Positions 1 to 8,508 of a DNA stretch of 27,416 nucleotides are shown here, piece by piece. Each line of letters begins with the position of its first letter. Position 1 is the stretch's first letter. The position numbers and the translations under genes are program-made. Under the pieces are notes generated by a model. That model was not told where the DNA came from. It did no database searches and worked only from the letters and a program-made list of their open reading frames with translations. Source of the DNA: Gammaproteobacteria bacterium (GTDB taxonomy: Bacteria > Pseudomonadota > Gammaproteobacteria > Pseudomonadales > Cellvibrionaceae); NCBI GenBank assembly GCA_021151625.1, contig JAGKWY010000041.1, forward strand, positions 1 to 27,416, in the 5' to 3' direction.

Positions 1-135
1 GGCGGATAAATTTTGAATGATTTGCATAAAAATGCTACAAGTTAAAACGCCTTGAGCAGATTTCCTTCACGATAATGACCGGCACTTGCTCATTCGCTAA
101 ATGACGCGACCGGTAACAACACGCATGGGATTGTT

Positions 136-897
136 ATGATCAAAATCGCTTTCTATAACCTCAAGGGCGGCGTGGGTAAAACCACCACCGCAGTCAACAT
201 GGCCTATATGGCTGCGGCCGCCAAAAAGAATGTGATTCTCTGGGATCTGGACCCACAAGCGGCGGCCAGTTGGTTTTGCCAGCAGGAGCCGGATTCCGCC
301 AAGGCGATCAAGTTGTTTAGCAAAGGCAAATCTATTGGTGAGATGGAGCTATATAGCCCCTATCCGCGCTTGATGTTAATTCCCGCCGACCTGAGTTTGC
401 GCAGCCTGGACTCTGAGTTCGACGAACTTAGCAAAGACAAAAAATTCCTCAAGCAACTGCTCAAACCGCTCAGCGACAAAGCCGATGTACTCATCTTTGA
501 TTGCCCACCCACACTCTCCCCCAGTGTTGAGCAACTGCTGCAAGAGGTGGATATTTTATTGATCCCCATGATTCCCAGCCCGCTCTCAATTCGGGCCATG
601 GAGCAGGTGATTGAGTTTTTAAACAGCAAGAAATCCGCGCCCAAGCGCATTGTCGGTTTTTTCAATCTGGTGGATATGCGCCGCAGCCTGCATCGCGAGG
701 CGGTTGAAAACAGCAAGAAAATGCCGGTGCCCATGCTCAAGACTTATGTACCTAATGATTCAGCGGTCGAACAAATGGGGCTGCGCCGGGCACCGCTCAC
801 CAGTTACAATCAGCGCAGTCGTGCGGCCCTGGCCTATATCGATTTGTGGAAAGAAATTGCGCGGCTGCTTAAGGCAGCCACTAAAGATGCTGAATAA
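136..897 (+). CDS. ParA/MinD-family partitioning-type ATPase (orphan)
   Basis: This is a 253-residue ParA-superfamily P-loop ATPase. The N-terminus carries the deviant Walker A motif KGGVGKTT at residues 10-17, with both the signature Lys10 and the catalytic Lys15. A Walker B-like strand (VLIFDCPP) lies near residue 120. There is no N-terminal HTH, so it is the short chromosomal/orphan type that positions a cargo by cycling on the nucleoid or membrane. No parB or centromere-like repeats are visible next to it. A TPR lipoprotein starts 17 bases downstream and is probably co-transcribed. The start is an ATG preceded by a GGGA stretch. The cargo is unknown. The family call is secure; the role is not. 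Confidence 0.9.
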   Translation: MIKIAFYNLKGGVGKTTTAVNMAYMAAAAKKNVILWDLDPQAAASWFCQQEPDSAKAIKLFSKGKSIGEMELYSPYPRLMLIPADLSLRSLDSEFDELSKDKKFLKQLLKPLSDKADVLIFDCPPTLSPSVEQLLQEVDILLIPMIPSPLSIRAMEQVIEFLNSKKSAPKRIVGFFNLVDMRRSLHREAVENSKKMPVPMLKTYVPNDSAVEQMGLRRAPLTSYNQRSRAALAYIDLWKEIARLLKAATKDAE

Positions 898-914
898 CTC
901 CTAGCGGATATCCC

Positions 915-1373
915 ATGATCAACCTGTGTAAACGCCTGCTAATCGCAGGCTGTGTGTTAGCTTTTGTCGGCTGTACGCCCTACAGCCAACAGCCTTCACC
1001 GCGCCCTGCGCCTGTTCCCTCCAAACCGGCCACTACAACCAAGCCCCCACCCACACCGGCGGTGGTACAGCCGCAACCGGGCGTAGTACCCAAGCCAGCC
1101 GTGAGTTTGAATCCCGCAGCGATTAGTCTGTCCCGCCAGGCGCGCAACCAATACCTGGCACAGGATTACCAGGGCGCTATTGCTACCGCCGAACGCGGTT
1201 TGCGCATAGAGCGCCGCGCCGCGGATTTGTATCTGGTACTGGCGCAGGCCTATGTGCAACTGGGGCAAGCGCAAAAGGCGGAGATGTTTGTCCAGCAGGG
1301 GCTGCGCTTTGCCCCTCAGGGCTCCGATGTGGCCAGCGGCTTATTGCGGGTGCGTGAATCTATAGGGCAATAA
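915..1373 (+). CDS. TPR-containing outer-membrane lipoprotein
   Basis: This is a 152-residue secreted protein. A type II signal peptide (positively charged start, hydrophobic core LLIAGCVLAF) ends in the lipobox FVGC, so Cys20 is the likely lipidated residue. A Pro/Thr-rich linker (about residues 24-65) follows, then roughly two tetratricopeptide repeats (residues about 70-140: ARNQYLAQDYQGAIATAERGL, ADLYLVLAQAYVQLGQAQKA). It probably acts as a periplasm-facing scaffold. It follows the ParA gene at 17 bases, and an intrinsic terminator closes the unit. The specific function is unknown. The linker composition and the TPR spacing match many gammaproteobacterial envelope lipoproteins of similar size. 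Confidence 0.8.
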   Translation: MINLCKRLLIAGCVLAFVGCTPYSQQPSPRPAPVPSKPATTTKPPPTPAVVQPQPGVVPKPAVSLNPAAISLSRQARNQYLAQDYQGAIATAERGLRIERRAADLYLVLAQAYVQLGQAQKAEMFVQQGLRFAPQGSDVASGLLRVRESIGQ

Positions 1374-1398
1374 TTTTTCAATATCAATTTTCTCGCGC

Positions 1399-1424
1399 AA
1401 AAGGGGCTAAACGCCCCTTTTTTT
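1399..1424 (+). terminator. Rho-independent terminator after the ParA/lipoprotein unit
   Basis: The stem GGGGC (1403-1407) pairs with GCCCC (1413-1417) around a 5-base loop. It is preceded by AAAA and followed by seven T. It sits 25 bases after the lipoprotein stop codon, so it ends that transcript and insulates the siderophore island from it. Confidence 0.85.
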
Positions 1425-1890
1425 CAAAAAAATATCTGCGTGGCAGATTTTCCAAAAATACCTTGTGGCTGTGAGCACTTTTCCATTCGGGGCAGTGGGA
1501 AAATTTAAACTGTTTATTTCAAAACACTGGCTTTTCTGCTGACTTTTTGTAGTTATGGAGAGGAGTGATTGCGGCTGTTGAGAAAACTGGCTGCATGTTG
1601 ATCTGCGTGAAATTGAAATGTCGCATAAAAAAACTTCCGCATGTTTTCATAATAAAACGTAAAAAAATAAATTCTTTTTGTATCAATGTCTTTCCCGCTT
1701 GTGAGCGAAAAATTCCCTATTCGAAGAGAGAAATCGCTAGTTTTTTTGTTGGTAATGGTTATCATTTGCGTCATCGATAGGTTTTTGGCGCTTAAATTGT
1801 CAAAAGAATGGATGCATATGCGGGATGGCTTTGGATGAGTGACTCTTTATTTGCTTTAAATGAAACAGGGTGCTGGTCGCGGAGTAGAAG
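1425..1890. other. AT-rich intergenic leader upstream of the siderophore island
   Basis: About 465 bases without a convincing gene. Small open frames exist on both strands (about 1553-1780), but their predicted proteins overlap each other in antisense, show no family features and lack ribosome binding sites. The visible content is a Fur-box-like sequence near 1751-1769 and a GGAG ribosome binding site at 1881-1884 for the AraC gene. The base composition becomes clearly more A/T-rich here than in the ParA and lipoprotein genes, consistent with the left edge of an acquired block. Confidence 0.6.
1751..1769 (+). promoter_or_regulatory. Candidate Fur box upstream of the AraC-type activator
   Basis: The sequence GGTAATGGTTATCATTTGC matches 14 of 19 positions of the classical Fur consensus GATAATGATAATCATTATC, counted by eye. 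It lies about 120 bases before the start of the AraC-family gene that opens the siderophore unit, where an iron-responsive repressor site is expected. No confident -35/-10 pair could be assigned next to it. Confidence 0.6.
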
Positions 1891-2805
1891 ATGTGTTTGG
1901 CAAGTGCTAATGCATTCATCAGCAAAGAGCTTCATAAGTTTAATGATGATATAGGCAAGGGATATTTCGACAGTTTGCGTTTTAACGGAATTTCCTTAAG
2001 TCGCATAGATTGCCTGGTTAATAGCCCGATAGAGATTTGTAAGGTAAAGGAAAGTGCTTTTTTGGGTATTCACATTTGCTTGCAAGGATGTGTTGAATAT
2101 TCAGTTGGAAAAATGGTTGATCCATACCATGTCGATGCGTTGCAGATAAGAATAGTTTCGGATGAGCTTGGCGAAGTGAAATCCAGGGTGTCTGCAAACC
2201 GAGCCATATCAGAAGTATCAATATTTCTAAGCGAGCAGGCATGCAATGATTTGCTGCAGTGGGATAAATTTTCTGCTGTTGCGGGTAGTAAGTTAAATGG
2301 AAATTTAAGTATCTGTGATATGGGGGCTCTCCATAAAACATTGTTGCATCTCATTAATTTCTCTCATCCCCAAAATCAATTTGAAATTGTTGCTTTGCAA
2401 GGGTATTGCCTGGTCATTGTTGGGGAGATATTAAATCGTGTTATTCAAAATAATACAGCGGCGGCACCAGTAAAGCTTGCGTCGGCAGAACGAGTAAAAT
2501 CGCTGATTGATTCAAATGTAAAAAACAATCAAACCATTCGGCAGTTAGCCAATCTTTCTGGCACCAACGAATGTTATTTGAAAAAGGAATTTAAAGAATT
2601 GACCGGGTGCAGCATTGTGGATTACCGGCAGCGCCAGCGCATACGTCATGCTCAGGTTTTATTGGGGCAGGGGCTATTAAATATAGATGCTCTTGCAGCA
2701 GAAGTTGGTTATCAAAACACCGATCATTTCGTGCGGATTTTCAGGCGCCATATTGGTTTTCATCCGCGGGAATACCGGACTGGTCGAGTGAGTAAAACGC
2801 AATGA
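1891..2805 (+). CDS. AraC-family transcriptional activator, PchR/AlcR-like
   Basis: This is a 304-residue regulator. The first 200 residues are a poorly conserved effector-binding region of the kind that senses a ferric siderophore in PchR/AlcR proteins. The last 100 residues hold the double HTH of AraC proteins: the first near TIRQLANLSGTNECYLKKEF, the second near NIDALAAEVGYQNTDHFVRI, followed by the typical FRRHIGFHPREYR ending. The start is an ATG with GGAG six bases upstream. Its stop overlaps the thioesterase start by four bases (ATGA), so the two are translationally coupled. A Fur-like box lies upstream, suggesting iron repression plus siderophore-dependent activation of the downstream genes. 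The effector is inferred from context, not seen. Confidence 0.88.
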   Translation: MCLASANAFISKELHKFNDDIGKGYFDSLRFNGISLSRIDCLVNSPIEICKVKESAFLGIHICLQGCVEYSVGKMVDPYHVDALQIRIVSDELGEVKSRVSANRAISEVSIFLSEQACNDLLQWDKFSAVAGSKLNGNLSICDMGALHKTLLHLINFSHPQNQFEIVALQGYCLVIVGEILNRVIQNNTAAAPVKLASAERVKSLIDSNVKNNQTIRQLANLSGTNECYLKKEFKELTGCSIVDYRQRQRIRHAQVLLGQGLLNIDALAAEVGYQNTDHFVRIFRRHIGFHPREYRTGRVSKTQ

Positions 2806-3593
2806 CAGTAGATGAATGCATCGTTGCGCGTGTGCCTGATAAGTTATCACTGTTGGTTGATGTGAGAATGATATGTCTGCCTCCAGCAGGAAGTAGTGCC
2901 GGAATTTATTTTCCCTGGCGCAAGGTGGCCCCCGAGGGATTGAAAATTCAGCCAATTGAATACTCCGGCCATGGAACAAAAGTAAAGGAGCCTCTGATTG
3001 ATGATCCGGCGATTTTGGCGGGGCGGATAGCGCAAGAGGTAAGGAAGTATGGCGATCTGCCAATAATCCTGTTTGGCCACAGTCTTGGTGCAGCCTTGTT
3101 ATGGCGAGTACTGCAAGAACTGGAAGCAGATGAAAATCCAGTCAATATTATACTGGTTGTTGTCAGTGGACGGCCGATGCGCGAGTTTATTCGCGGCCCG
3201 AAAAACAGGCATTTGCTAGGGCAAGATGAATTTATTCGCGAGATTAAAAAGTACAACAATTTTCCTGAAGAGCTATTAGCTAATGAAGGTGTTTTGCAAT
3301 TTTTCCTGAAAATTTTCAGAAACGACTTTCTGCTAAACGAAAAAATGTTAAATGATTTTCCTTGGGTTACTGATAAGCCGCTATTGGCGTTTTATGGCAA
3401 GGATGATCACGAAATAATCTCGCTGGAATCGATGGAGGCATGGGCTTCGCTTAGTGATGACTGGCTGGGGTGCTATGGCATAGATGGAGATCATTTTTAT
3501 TTTAATAATCCGGATTCTTTGCAGGAAATGCTACAAATTATAGCGTCGCATAGTGGCAAATTGTTTGGTGGTGTCAGGGTGGATGGCTGTTAA
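2802..3593 (+). CDS. Type II (external) thioesterase of the siderophore NRPS
   Basis: This is a 263-residue alpha/beta hydrolase of the GrsT/PchC/EntH-neighbour type II thioesterase family. It opens with the family signature CLPPAGSSAG. The nucleophile elbow GHSLG has Ser94, a candidate acid lies at Asp201/Asp202 (YGKDD), and the catalytic His is His231 in GDHFYF. Such enzymes clear misloaded acyl groups from carrier domains. In assembly lines without a built-in thioesterase they may also help release product, and no thioesterase domain is present in any of the three NRPS proteins here. It overlaps the AraC stop by four bases. The fimsbactin cluster, as I recall it, also has a stand-alone thioesterase (FbsM), which is the closest analogue by context. 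Confidence 0.88.
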   Translation: MTVDECIVARVPDKLSLLVDVRMICLPPAGSSAGIYFPWRKVAPEGLKIQPIEYSGHGTKVKEPLIDDPAILAGRIAQEVRKYGDLPIILFGHSLGAALLWRVLQELEADENPVNIILVVVSGRPMREFIRGPKNRHLLGQDEFIREIKKYNNFPEELLANEGVLQFFLKIFRNDFLLNEKMLNDFPWVTDKPLLAFYGKDDHEIISLESMEAWASLSDDWLGCYGIDGDHFYFNNPDSLQEMLQIIASHSGKLFGGVRVDGC

Positions 3594-3713
3594 AACATTG
3601 TGCGATATCCAAGGAGCCTGGTTATTAATGTCGCGTGATTGTTAAAAATGCAATGAGAGTTTACGTAGTTCTCGCGCAGAGATTTATATGTATGTCACAG
3701 GAAAGGAAATTGT

Positions 3714-4892
3714 ATGCAAAATATTTTTGAACGCGAATCCCGATATTTTTCCTATCTGAAGCAAGATCTTCCTGCTCATGAACAGGCTAGTTTTTTCACC
3801 CGCGATTATCGTTTGCAAGCGACCAATCCTGTGCATGGAATAACCGCTCCGGCAGCGGACCGTGCGGAACTTAATGCCCAGATCAAAGCTGCTTTTAAAG
3901 CGGTGGCGGCGGAGCAGGGGGGCAATCCTATCCTGATGGGGGCAATACCTTTCGATACTAGTAAGCCGTCCTCTTTGTTTGTCTACAAAAATCATGAAAA
4001 ACACTTGCATGGTTTGGGTGGCGATGACCATCAATATAATTCGGTTGTGAAGCCGATTGATATAGAAAAAATCGTACGTGTTATTGATGAAAGTGCTTTT
4101 CATCAATCCGTAGAGGCGGCGCTAAAATCGATAACCTGTGGTGAATTGGAGAAAGTGGTGCTATCACAAGCACAGTACCTTCAATTTAAGACCGAACCGG
4201 ATACTGATTTGCTGTTGCAGCACCTGCGGGGGCGCAATCCAAGTGCTTATGTGTTTTCCGTTCCGGTAGATTCTGAGTCGGCATTTTTGGGGGCGAGCCC
4301 GGAATTGTTATTGTCGAAACGAAACAAACAAGTGGTGAGCAACCCTCTCGCAGGTTCGATACCTCGTAGCCAGGATAGTGAAGTCGATCTGGCGAAGTCC
4401 ACTGCATTAAAAAAATCAGAGAAAGATAATTACGAACATAGATTTGTTGTGGACAGTATTGCACAGCAGATTGCCCGCCATTGTGTTGAGCTAACGGTTA
4501 GTGAATATCCTCACGTGTTGGCGACTAATACCATGCTGCACTTATCTTCAACTGTTAAAGGCTATTTGCGTAGCGACGCCCCTGATGCGCTCAATATTGC
4601 ATTGGACCTCCACCCGACCCCGGCAATTTGCGGAACCCCTACCGATGTTGCAAAAGATTTTATTTTGCAAAATGAAGGCTATGACCGCGGGCTCTATACG
4701 GGGCTTGTCGGCTGGATGGATGCAGAGGGGAATGGTGATTGGGCGGTTTCAATTCGCTGCGGGCTGCTTACGAAGCGGCGATTAAATGTATTTGCCGGCG
4801 CTGGTGTAGTGGTTGGCTCTGACCCAAAAGCAGAATGGATTGAAACTGAATCAAAATTAAAAACATTGATGAATATATTTAGTTTCCAGTAA
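3714..4892 (+). CDS. entC: Isochorismate synthase (EntC/DhbC type)
   Basis: This 392-residue protein belongs to the chorismate-utilizing family and converts chorismate to isochorismate, the first step to 2,3-dihydroxybenzoate. It matches E. coli EntC in length (391) and even in numbering. The general base is Lys147 (EKVVLSQ) and the general acid is Glu197 (GASPELLL). Further signatures are GAIPFDTSKPSSLF, HPTPAICGTP and the C-terminal FAGAGVV...EW.ET.SK. The GLVGW segment fits isochorismate synthases rather than Irp9/MbtI-type salicylate synthases. AAGGA lies six bases before the ATG. No isochorismatase, EntA-type dehydrogenase or PchB-type lyase is visible in the window, so later steps to the aryl acid must be encoded elsewhere. 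Confidence 0.92.
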   Translation: MQNIFERESRYFSYLKQDLPAHEQASFFTRDYRLQATNPVHGITAPAADRAELNAQIKAAFKAVAAEQGGNPILMGAIPFDTSKPSSLFVYKNHEKHLHGLGGDDHQYNSVVKPIDIEKIVRVIDESAFHQSVEAALKSITCGELEKVVLSQAQYLQFKTEPDTDLLLQHLRGRNPSAYVFSVPVDSESAFLGASPELLLSKRNKQVVSNPLAGSIPRSQDSEVDLAKSTALKKSEKDNYEHRFVVDSIAQQIARHCVELTVSEYPHVLATNTMLHLSSTVKGYLRSDAPDALNIALDLHPTPAICGTPTDVAKDFILQNEGYDRGLYTGLVGWMDAEGNGDWAVSIRCGLLTKRRLNVFAGAGVVVGSDPKAEWIETESKLKTLMNIFSFQ

Positions 4893-4937
4893 TAACAGTC
4901 TGATCAAATACACATCCTGATAAGCCGCAAGGCGAAT

Positions 4938-4960
4938 AGTGCAACAGAATTTGTTGCGCT
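4938..4960 (+). other. Hairpin between isochorismate synthase and first NRPS gene
   Basis: A 9-base stem (AGTGCAACA with TGTTGCGCT, one G-T wobble) encloses the loop GAATT. It is followed within about 20 bases by two T-rich runs (TTTCTTTT, and T8 at 4976-4983). It may be a leaky terminator or attenuator that reduces read-through into the large NRPS genes, or a 3' end stabilizer for the entC message. The T-run does not directly abut the stem, so a strong terminator is not claimed. Confidence 0.45.
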
Positions 4961-5025
4961 TGGGTTTCTTTTAAATTTTTTTTGGTGGGACGATGTCCTG
5001 TCCAGCAAAAAATGGAGAGTTTTTC

Positions 5026-8000
5026 ATGGTTGTCACCACAGAGGTTGCAGGGCATGTACTGCAAATGCTCAATATCGAAAGTGCAGAGATTGCAGAAGAT
5101 GCCAATCTGCTGGAGTTTGGGTTGAACTCACTTGCACTCATGCAGTTGGTCGATCTATTTCGCGCTAAATACTGTAAGACATTGGAGTATACCGATTTTG
5201 TGATGGCCCCCTCGGTGCGGGAGTGGACCGAAATACTCAATCAGGCGCTGGAGATGGCGCAATCATCAGTCGTAACTTTGAATTCAAACGCAGGTGAAAA
5301 TGCACGCGCGCCGATGCATGACGAAAATGCAGACGTACCTTTGGCAGAGATGCAATATGCCTATTGGTCTGGTCGACAGGCAGATAAGGTTGCTGCGCAT
5401 CTCTACGTAGAGTTTGATGGAAAAAGCATTGATGTGGTGCGCCTGCAAAAAGCAGTGGATGAAATTTTTTCGCGCCATGCCATGTTGCGCGCGCAAGTGT
5501 CTGACCAGGGGCGTCAGCGCATCCGCAGGTTTCAGCCTGGTGTTGGCCTATCGGTGGATAATTATGTGCACTTGAGTGCGCAGGATGTTGAGCAGGTTCT
5601 GGCTCATAAACGCCAACGCATGACTCATCAATTGCTGGCGATAGCTGACGGGCAGGTTGTTGATCTTAGTCTGACATTATTACCCGGCGCTCGTCATCGC
5701 TTTCATATTGATGTAGATATGGTTGCTATTGACCCGCACAGTTTTTTAATTCTATTGGAAGACCTGGCTCGCGCCTATATGGGGACGTCACCGGAATTTG
5801 TATCGAATGACGCAGATTTCTTTAACTACCTGGCGTTGCAGGCGCAAGATAGTGAGCGCAAATTGGAGGCCGAACAGCACAAAGAGTGGTGGAGCAAAAA
5901 ACTGCTAGCTATGCCCGCCTCACCTGCGCTGCCGCTGACTCCACATGGGTTTCGGTCGGAGGTTTCCAGTACCAGTTTGTCCTGCTACCTCGAGCCTGGT
6001 GAGTCTCGCTTTCTGGCAGCAATTGCCCAGGAACAAAATTGCAGTCTCACTACAGTGCTATTGGGTGTGTTCTCTATCATCCTCGCGCGTTGGTCAGCGG
6101 AGTCTCATTTCCGTTTAAACTTTCCTTTGTTTAAGCGCAAGCCTTATGTGAGCAATACCGATTCGATAGTTGGCGATTTTACAACCTTTGTTTTGCTTGA
6201 TATTGAGCTGGAAAATTCGCAATCACTGGCTGAAATTTTTAAGGCAATAGAAGCTGAAATCGCTAACACCTCTTCGCATACTTCCTATTCGGGAGTGTCT
6301 TTACTGCGCGATCTGTCAAAAAGTTCACACGCAAATGAGATAGCTCCTGTTGTGTTTACGTCAGGTTTGGATGTGGGTGAGTTGTTTTCGTCGTCAGTTT
6401 TGAAATCCTTGGGACGTCCAGTGTGGTGTGTGTCTCAAGGGCCCAAGGTCGACCTGGATGTGCAAGTCGCATTGTGCAATGAACGAGTATTTATAAACTG
6501 GGATGTGCGCCTGGATGCATTTAAAGGCGAAGTGGCGAACGATATGTTCACCACTTATATTGCTGCGCTTAAACAACTCGCTGAAAAACCTCTTGTTGCA
6601 ATGAGACGTGGCTACGAATTGTTACCGCAATCGCTATTGTTGCCAGCTGCCAGTGCGCCTTTAAAATCATCCCGGGTAGTTACGGGATTGACTGCAAAAA
6701 TAATTGAATCGCTTCAGTCCGTACCAGAACAGAATGCGATAACGTTTGAAAATGAAACGGTTAATTATCAACAGTTAGCAGTTCATCATCACAATATTCT
6801 GGGTAATTTGCTGCACAGCGGCGTCGGCCGCGAAACCAAAGTCTTGGTAGTTGTCGATCAGTTTTATTCGGTTGCTGTAATTGCAGCATTGTTTGCAGCA
6901 GGTATTTGTTTTGTGCCAGTGTCATCCCATATGGTGGCAGGTGTTTCAAAAGAAAAACTAAATGGTTGGCTCGAACAATTAGGTTGTGATTTGGTTATCG
7001 CTCCTGATGCATTTTCCGTAACAAAATCTCACCTGACTTATACGCAGTTGTTAAGCCCTACGGCGAATAAGGCAAGGTTGCAAGAGTTGCTCACGGATAT
7101 GTCGGGTCAGCCTGATCCGGTCGCATTTTTATCAATCGATGCAAATGCTGATTCAAGTATTTCCATTGAGCGAGTTTTGCGTTCCCAGCTTGAGCGTGAA
7201 GTCGATAGTATTCTTTCTGCGACCGATTTAAATAAAGATCATGTGTGCCTGTCGATCATCAATAAGTCGACTGGATTACCGATTGCAGAGCTGATAAGTG
7301 CGCTTATAGCAAATGCGTCTCTGATCCTGGTTGATTCGCGCATCACTGCTACACCTCTCCAATGGCGAGATCTCATAAAAGCTCGCGCCGTTACCCACTT
7401 GTTTGCAACAACAGCGCAGGTTTCAACTTTGATCAGGCATGCTCGCCTGGGTGAATTGGATAAGTTGACTCACTGTCTAATGTCGGGTGAAGAAATTTCG
7501 TTGGGTATGGCGCAGCATTTTATAAAGCTGAAATGCCCGGCGCAGCTTTTGTTGCAAGTTAATTGGGGTGGTGTCGCCACACCTGCAATTGTTCGTGGGG
7601 CGATTGCGACGCAAGCCTGTGGAAAAATTCCTTATCTGGCGTATCGACAGGTTTCCGGTAGCAGGTATCAGGTCATGGATAAGTACGGGCAGGTGTGCCC
7701 GGACTGGGTGGCGGGAGAATTGTATGTGGCCAATGAAGATGAGCAGAGCGCGATAGCGCAATACGCCACTACTGATGCCTTCTTGCCCGGCGGTGCGCAA
7801 GAAAATAGCTGGTTGCGCACCGGCAAAATTGCCAGCCGAATTAATTCGTCTGACATTATCCTGTCTGCAAAAAATATTATTCTGGCAGACCGTCAGGGAT
7901 ATCGAATTTCGTTAACTGAACTCAGTAATATTATTGCCACTATTGATGGTGTTTATGAGTCTGTTCTCATTCCACGCGCACGCAATTCTGAAGCAGAATT

Positions 8001-8508
8001 TGCGCTTGCCATTGTTCCTGATGATGCGCTTATTGATGTAAAGCATATACAGCGGGAATTGAGCCTGCGTTTACCGAGTCATTTCATTCCTGAGCCGGTG
8101 TTTTTGCTCGACGCTATGCCGCTTGATCAACATGGGCGGATCGATAGCAACGCAATGCAAGATCAGCTCCTGCAATCACTGCAAAATTATCAAGCATTGG
8201 AAAGCTCTGCACTACAGCAAGCGAGCGCGCTGGAGCGTACGGTAACTTATATTTGTGCGCAAATTATTGGCATGCCGAGCAATGAGCTGGATGCGGCCGA
8301 TGATTTCTTTGAGCAAGGTGGGGATTCGCTGTTAGCAACTCACCTGACTGCACATCTCAATCAATATTTCCAGGGCGCCAACCTGACCGTTGTCGATGTG
8401 TTTAGTCTGCGCTCGCCCGGAAGTCTGGCTGAGCTTATCGATGATAATTTGCCGTCGACAGCGAACAAAATCGCCGAAGTATTTTTAACTGTTATTGAGG
8501 GGGAATAA
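5026..8508 (+). CDS. NRPS 1: ArCP - Cy - degenerate A - PCP
   Basis: This NRPS has about 1160 residues, numbered here from the ATG at 5026. That start has a GGAG-type ribosome site; an in-frame ATG at 4993 would add 11 residues with a weaker site. Domain 1 (residues 1-75) is an aryl-carrier-like domain with Ser35 in LLEFGLNSLALMQL, resembling the HMWP2/PchE start. Domain 2 (about 95-535) is a cyclization (Cy) domain with D231MVAIDPHS239 (the DxxxxDxxS motif), VGDFT at 382-386 and the Cy end motif around PKVDLDVQ. Domain 3 (about 550-1050) is adenylation-like but broken: no P-loop A3 motif is found, and the A10 Lys is replaced by Arg1038 (HGRIDS). Domain 4 (about 1065-1140) is a PCP with Ser1101 in EQGGDSLLATH. 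It is coupled to the next gene by TAATG. By architecture it parallels FbsE and AngR-like proteins. Confidence 0.92.
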   Translation: MVVTTEVAGHVLQMLNIESAEIAEDANLLEFGLNSLALMQLVDLFRAKYCKTLEYTDFVMAPSVREWTEILNQALEMAQSSVVTLNSNAGENARAPMHDENADVPLAEMQYAYWSGRQADKVAAHLYVEFDGKSIDVVRLQKAVDEIFSRHAMLRAQVSDQGRQRIRRFQPGVGLSVDNYVHLSAQDVEQVLAHKRQRMTHQLLAIADGQVVDLSLTLLPGARHRFHIDVDMVAIDPHSFLILLEDLARAYMGTSPEFVSNDADFFNYLALQAQDSERKLEAEQHKEWWSKKLLAMPASPALPLTPHGFRSEVSSTSLSCYLEPGESRFLAAIAQEQNCSLTTVLLGVFSIILARWSAESHFRLNFPLFKRKPYVSNTDSIVGDFTTFVLLDIELENSQSLAEIFKAIEAEIANTSSHTSYSGVSLLRDLSKSSHANEIAPVVFTSGLDVGELFSSSVLKSLGRPVWCVSQGPKVDLDVQVALCNERVFINWDVRLDAFKGEVANDMFTTYIAALKQLAEKPLVAMRRGYELLPQSLLLPAASAPLKSSRVVTGLTAKIIESLQSVPEQNAITFENETVNYQQLAVHHHNILGNLLHSGVGRETKVLVVVDQFYSVAVIAALFAAGICFVPVSSHMVAGVSKEKLNGWLEQLGCDLVIAPDAFSVTKSHLTYTQLLSPTANKARLQELLTDMSGQPDPVAFLSIDANADSSISIERVLRSQLEREVDSILSATDLNKDHVCLSIINKSTGLPIAELISALIANASLILVDSRITATPLQWRDLIKARAVTHLFATTAQVSTLIRHARLGELDKLTHCLMSGEEISLGMAQHFIKLKCPAQLLLQVNWGGVATPAIVRGAIATQACGKIPYLAYRQVSGSRYQVMDKYGQVCPDWVAGELYVANEDEQSAIAQYATTDAFLPGGAQENSWLRTGKIASRINSSDIILSAKNIILADRQGYRISLTELSNIIATIDGVYESVLIPRARNSEAEFALAIVPDDALIDVKHIQRELSLRLPSHFIPEPVFLLDAMPLDQHGRIDSNAMQDQLLQSLQNYQALESSALQQASALERTVTYICAQIIGMPSNELDAADDFFEQGGDSLLATHLTAHLNQYFQGANLTVVDVFSLRSPGSLAELIDDNLPSTANKIAEVFLTVIEGE

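Noticed and set aside
1553..1780. Overlapping 71- and 73-codon open frames on opposite strands upstream of the AraC gene
   Set aside because: They are antisense to each other, have no ribosome sites or family features, and cover the Fur-like box; most likely chance frames in a leader.
3714..4892. Salicylate synthase (Irp9/MbtI) as the identity of the chorismate enzyme
   Set aside because: Length, Lys147/Glu197 numbering and HPTPAICGTP/GLVGW context fit EntC/DhbC, and the adjacent ligase has the DHB-type Ser/Val pocket pair.
4993..5025. ATG at 4993 as the start of NRPS 1
   Set aside because: The ATG at 5026 has a better ribosome site (GGAGAG) and begins right at the carrier fold; the 11 extra residues look unrelated. 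Not fully excluded.
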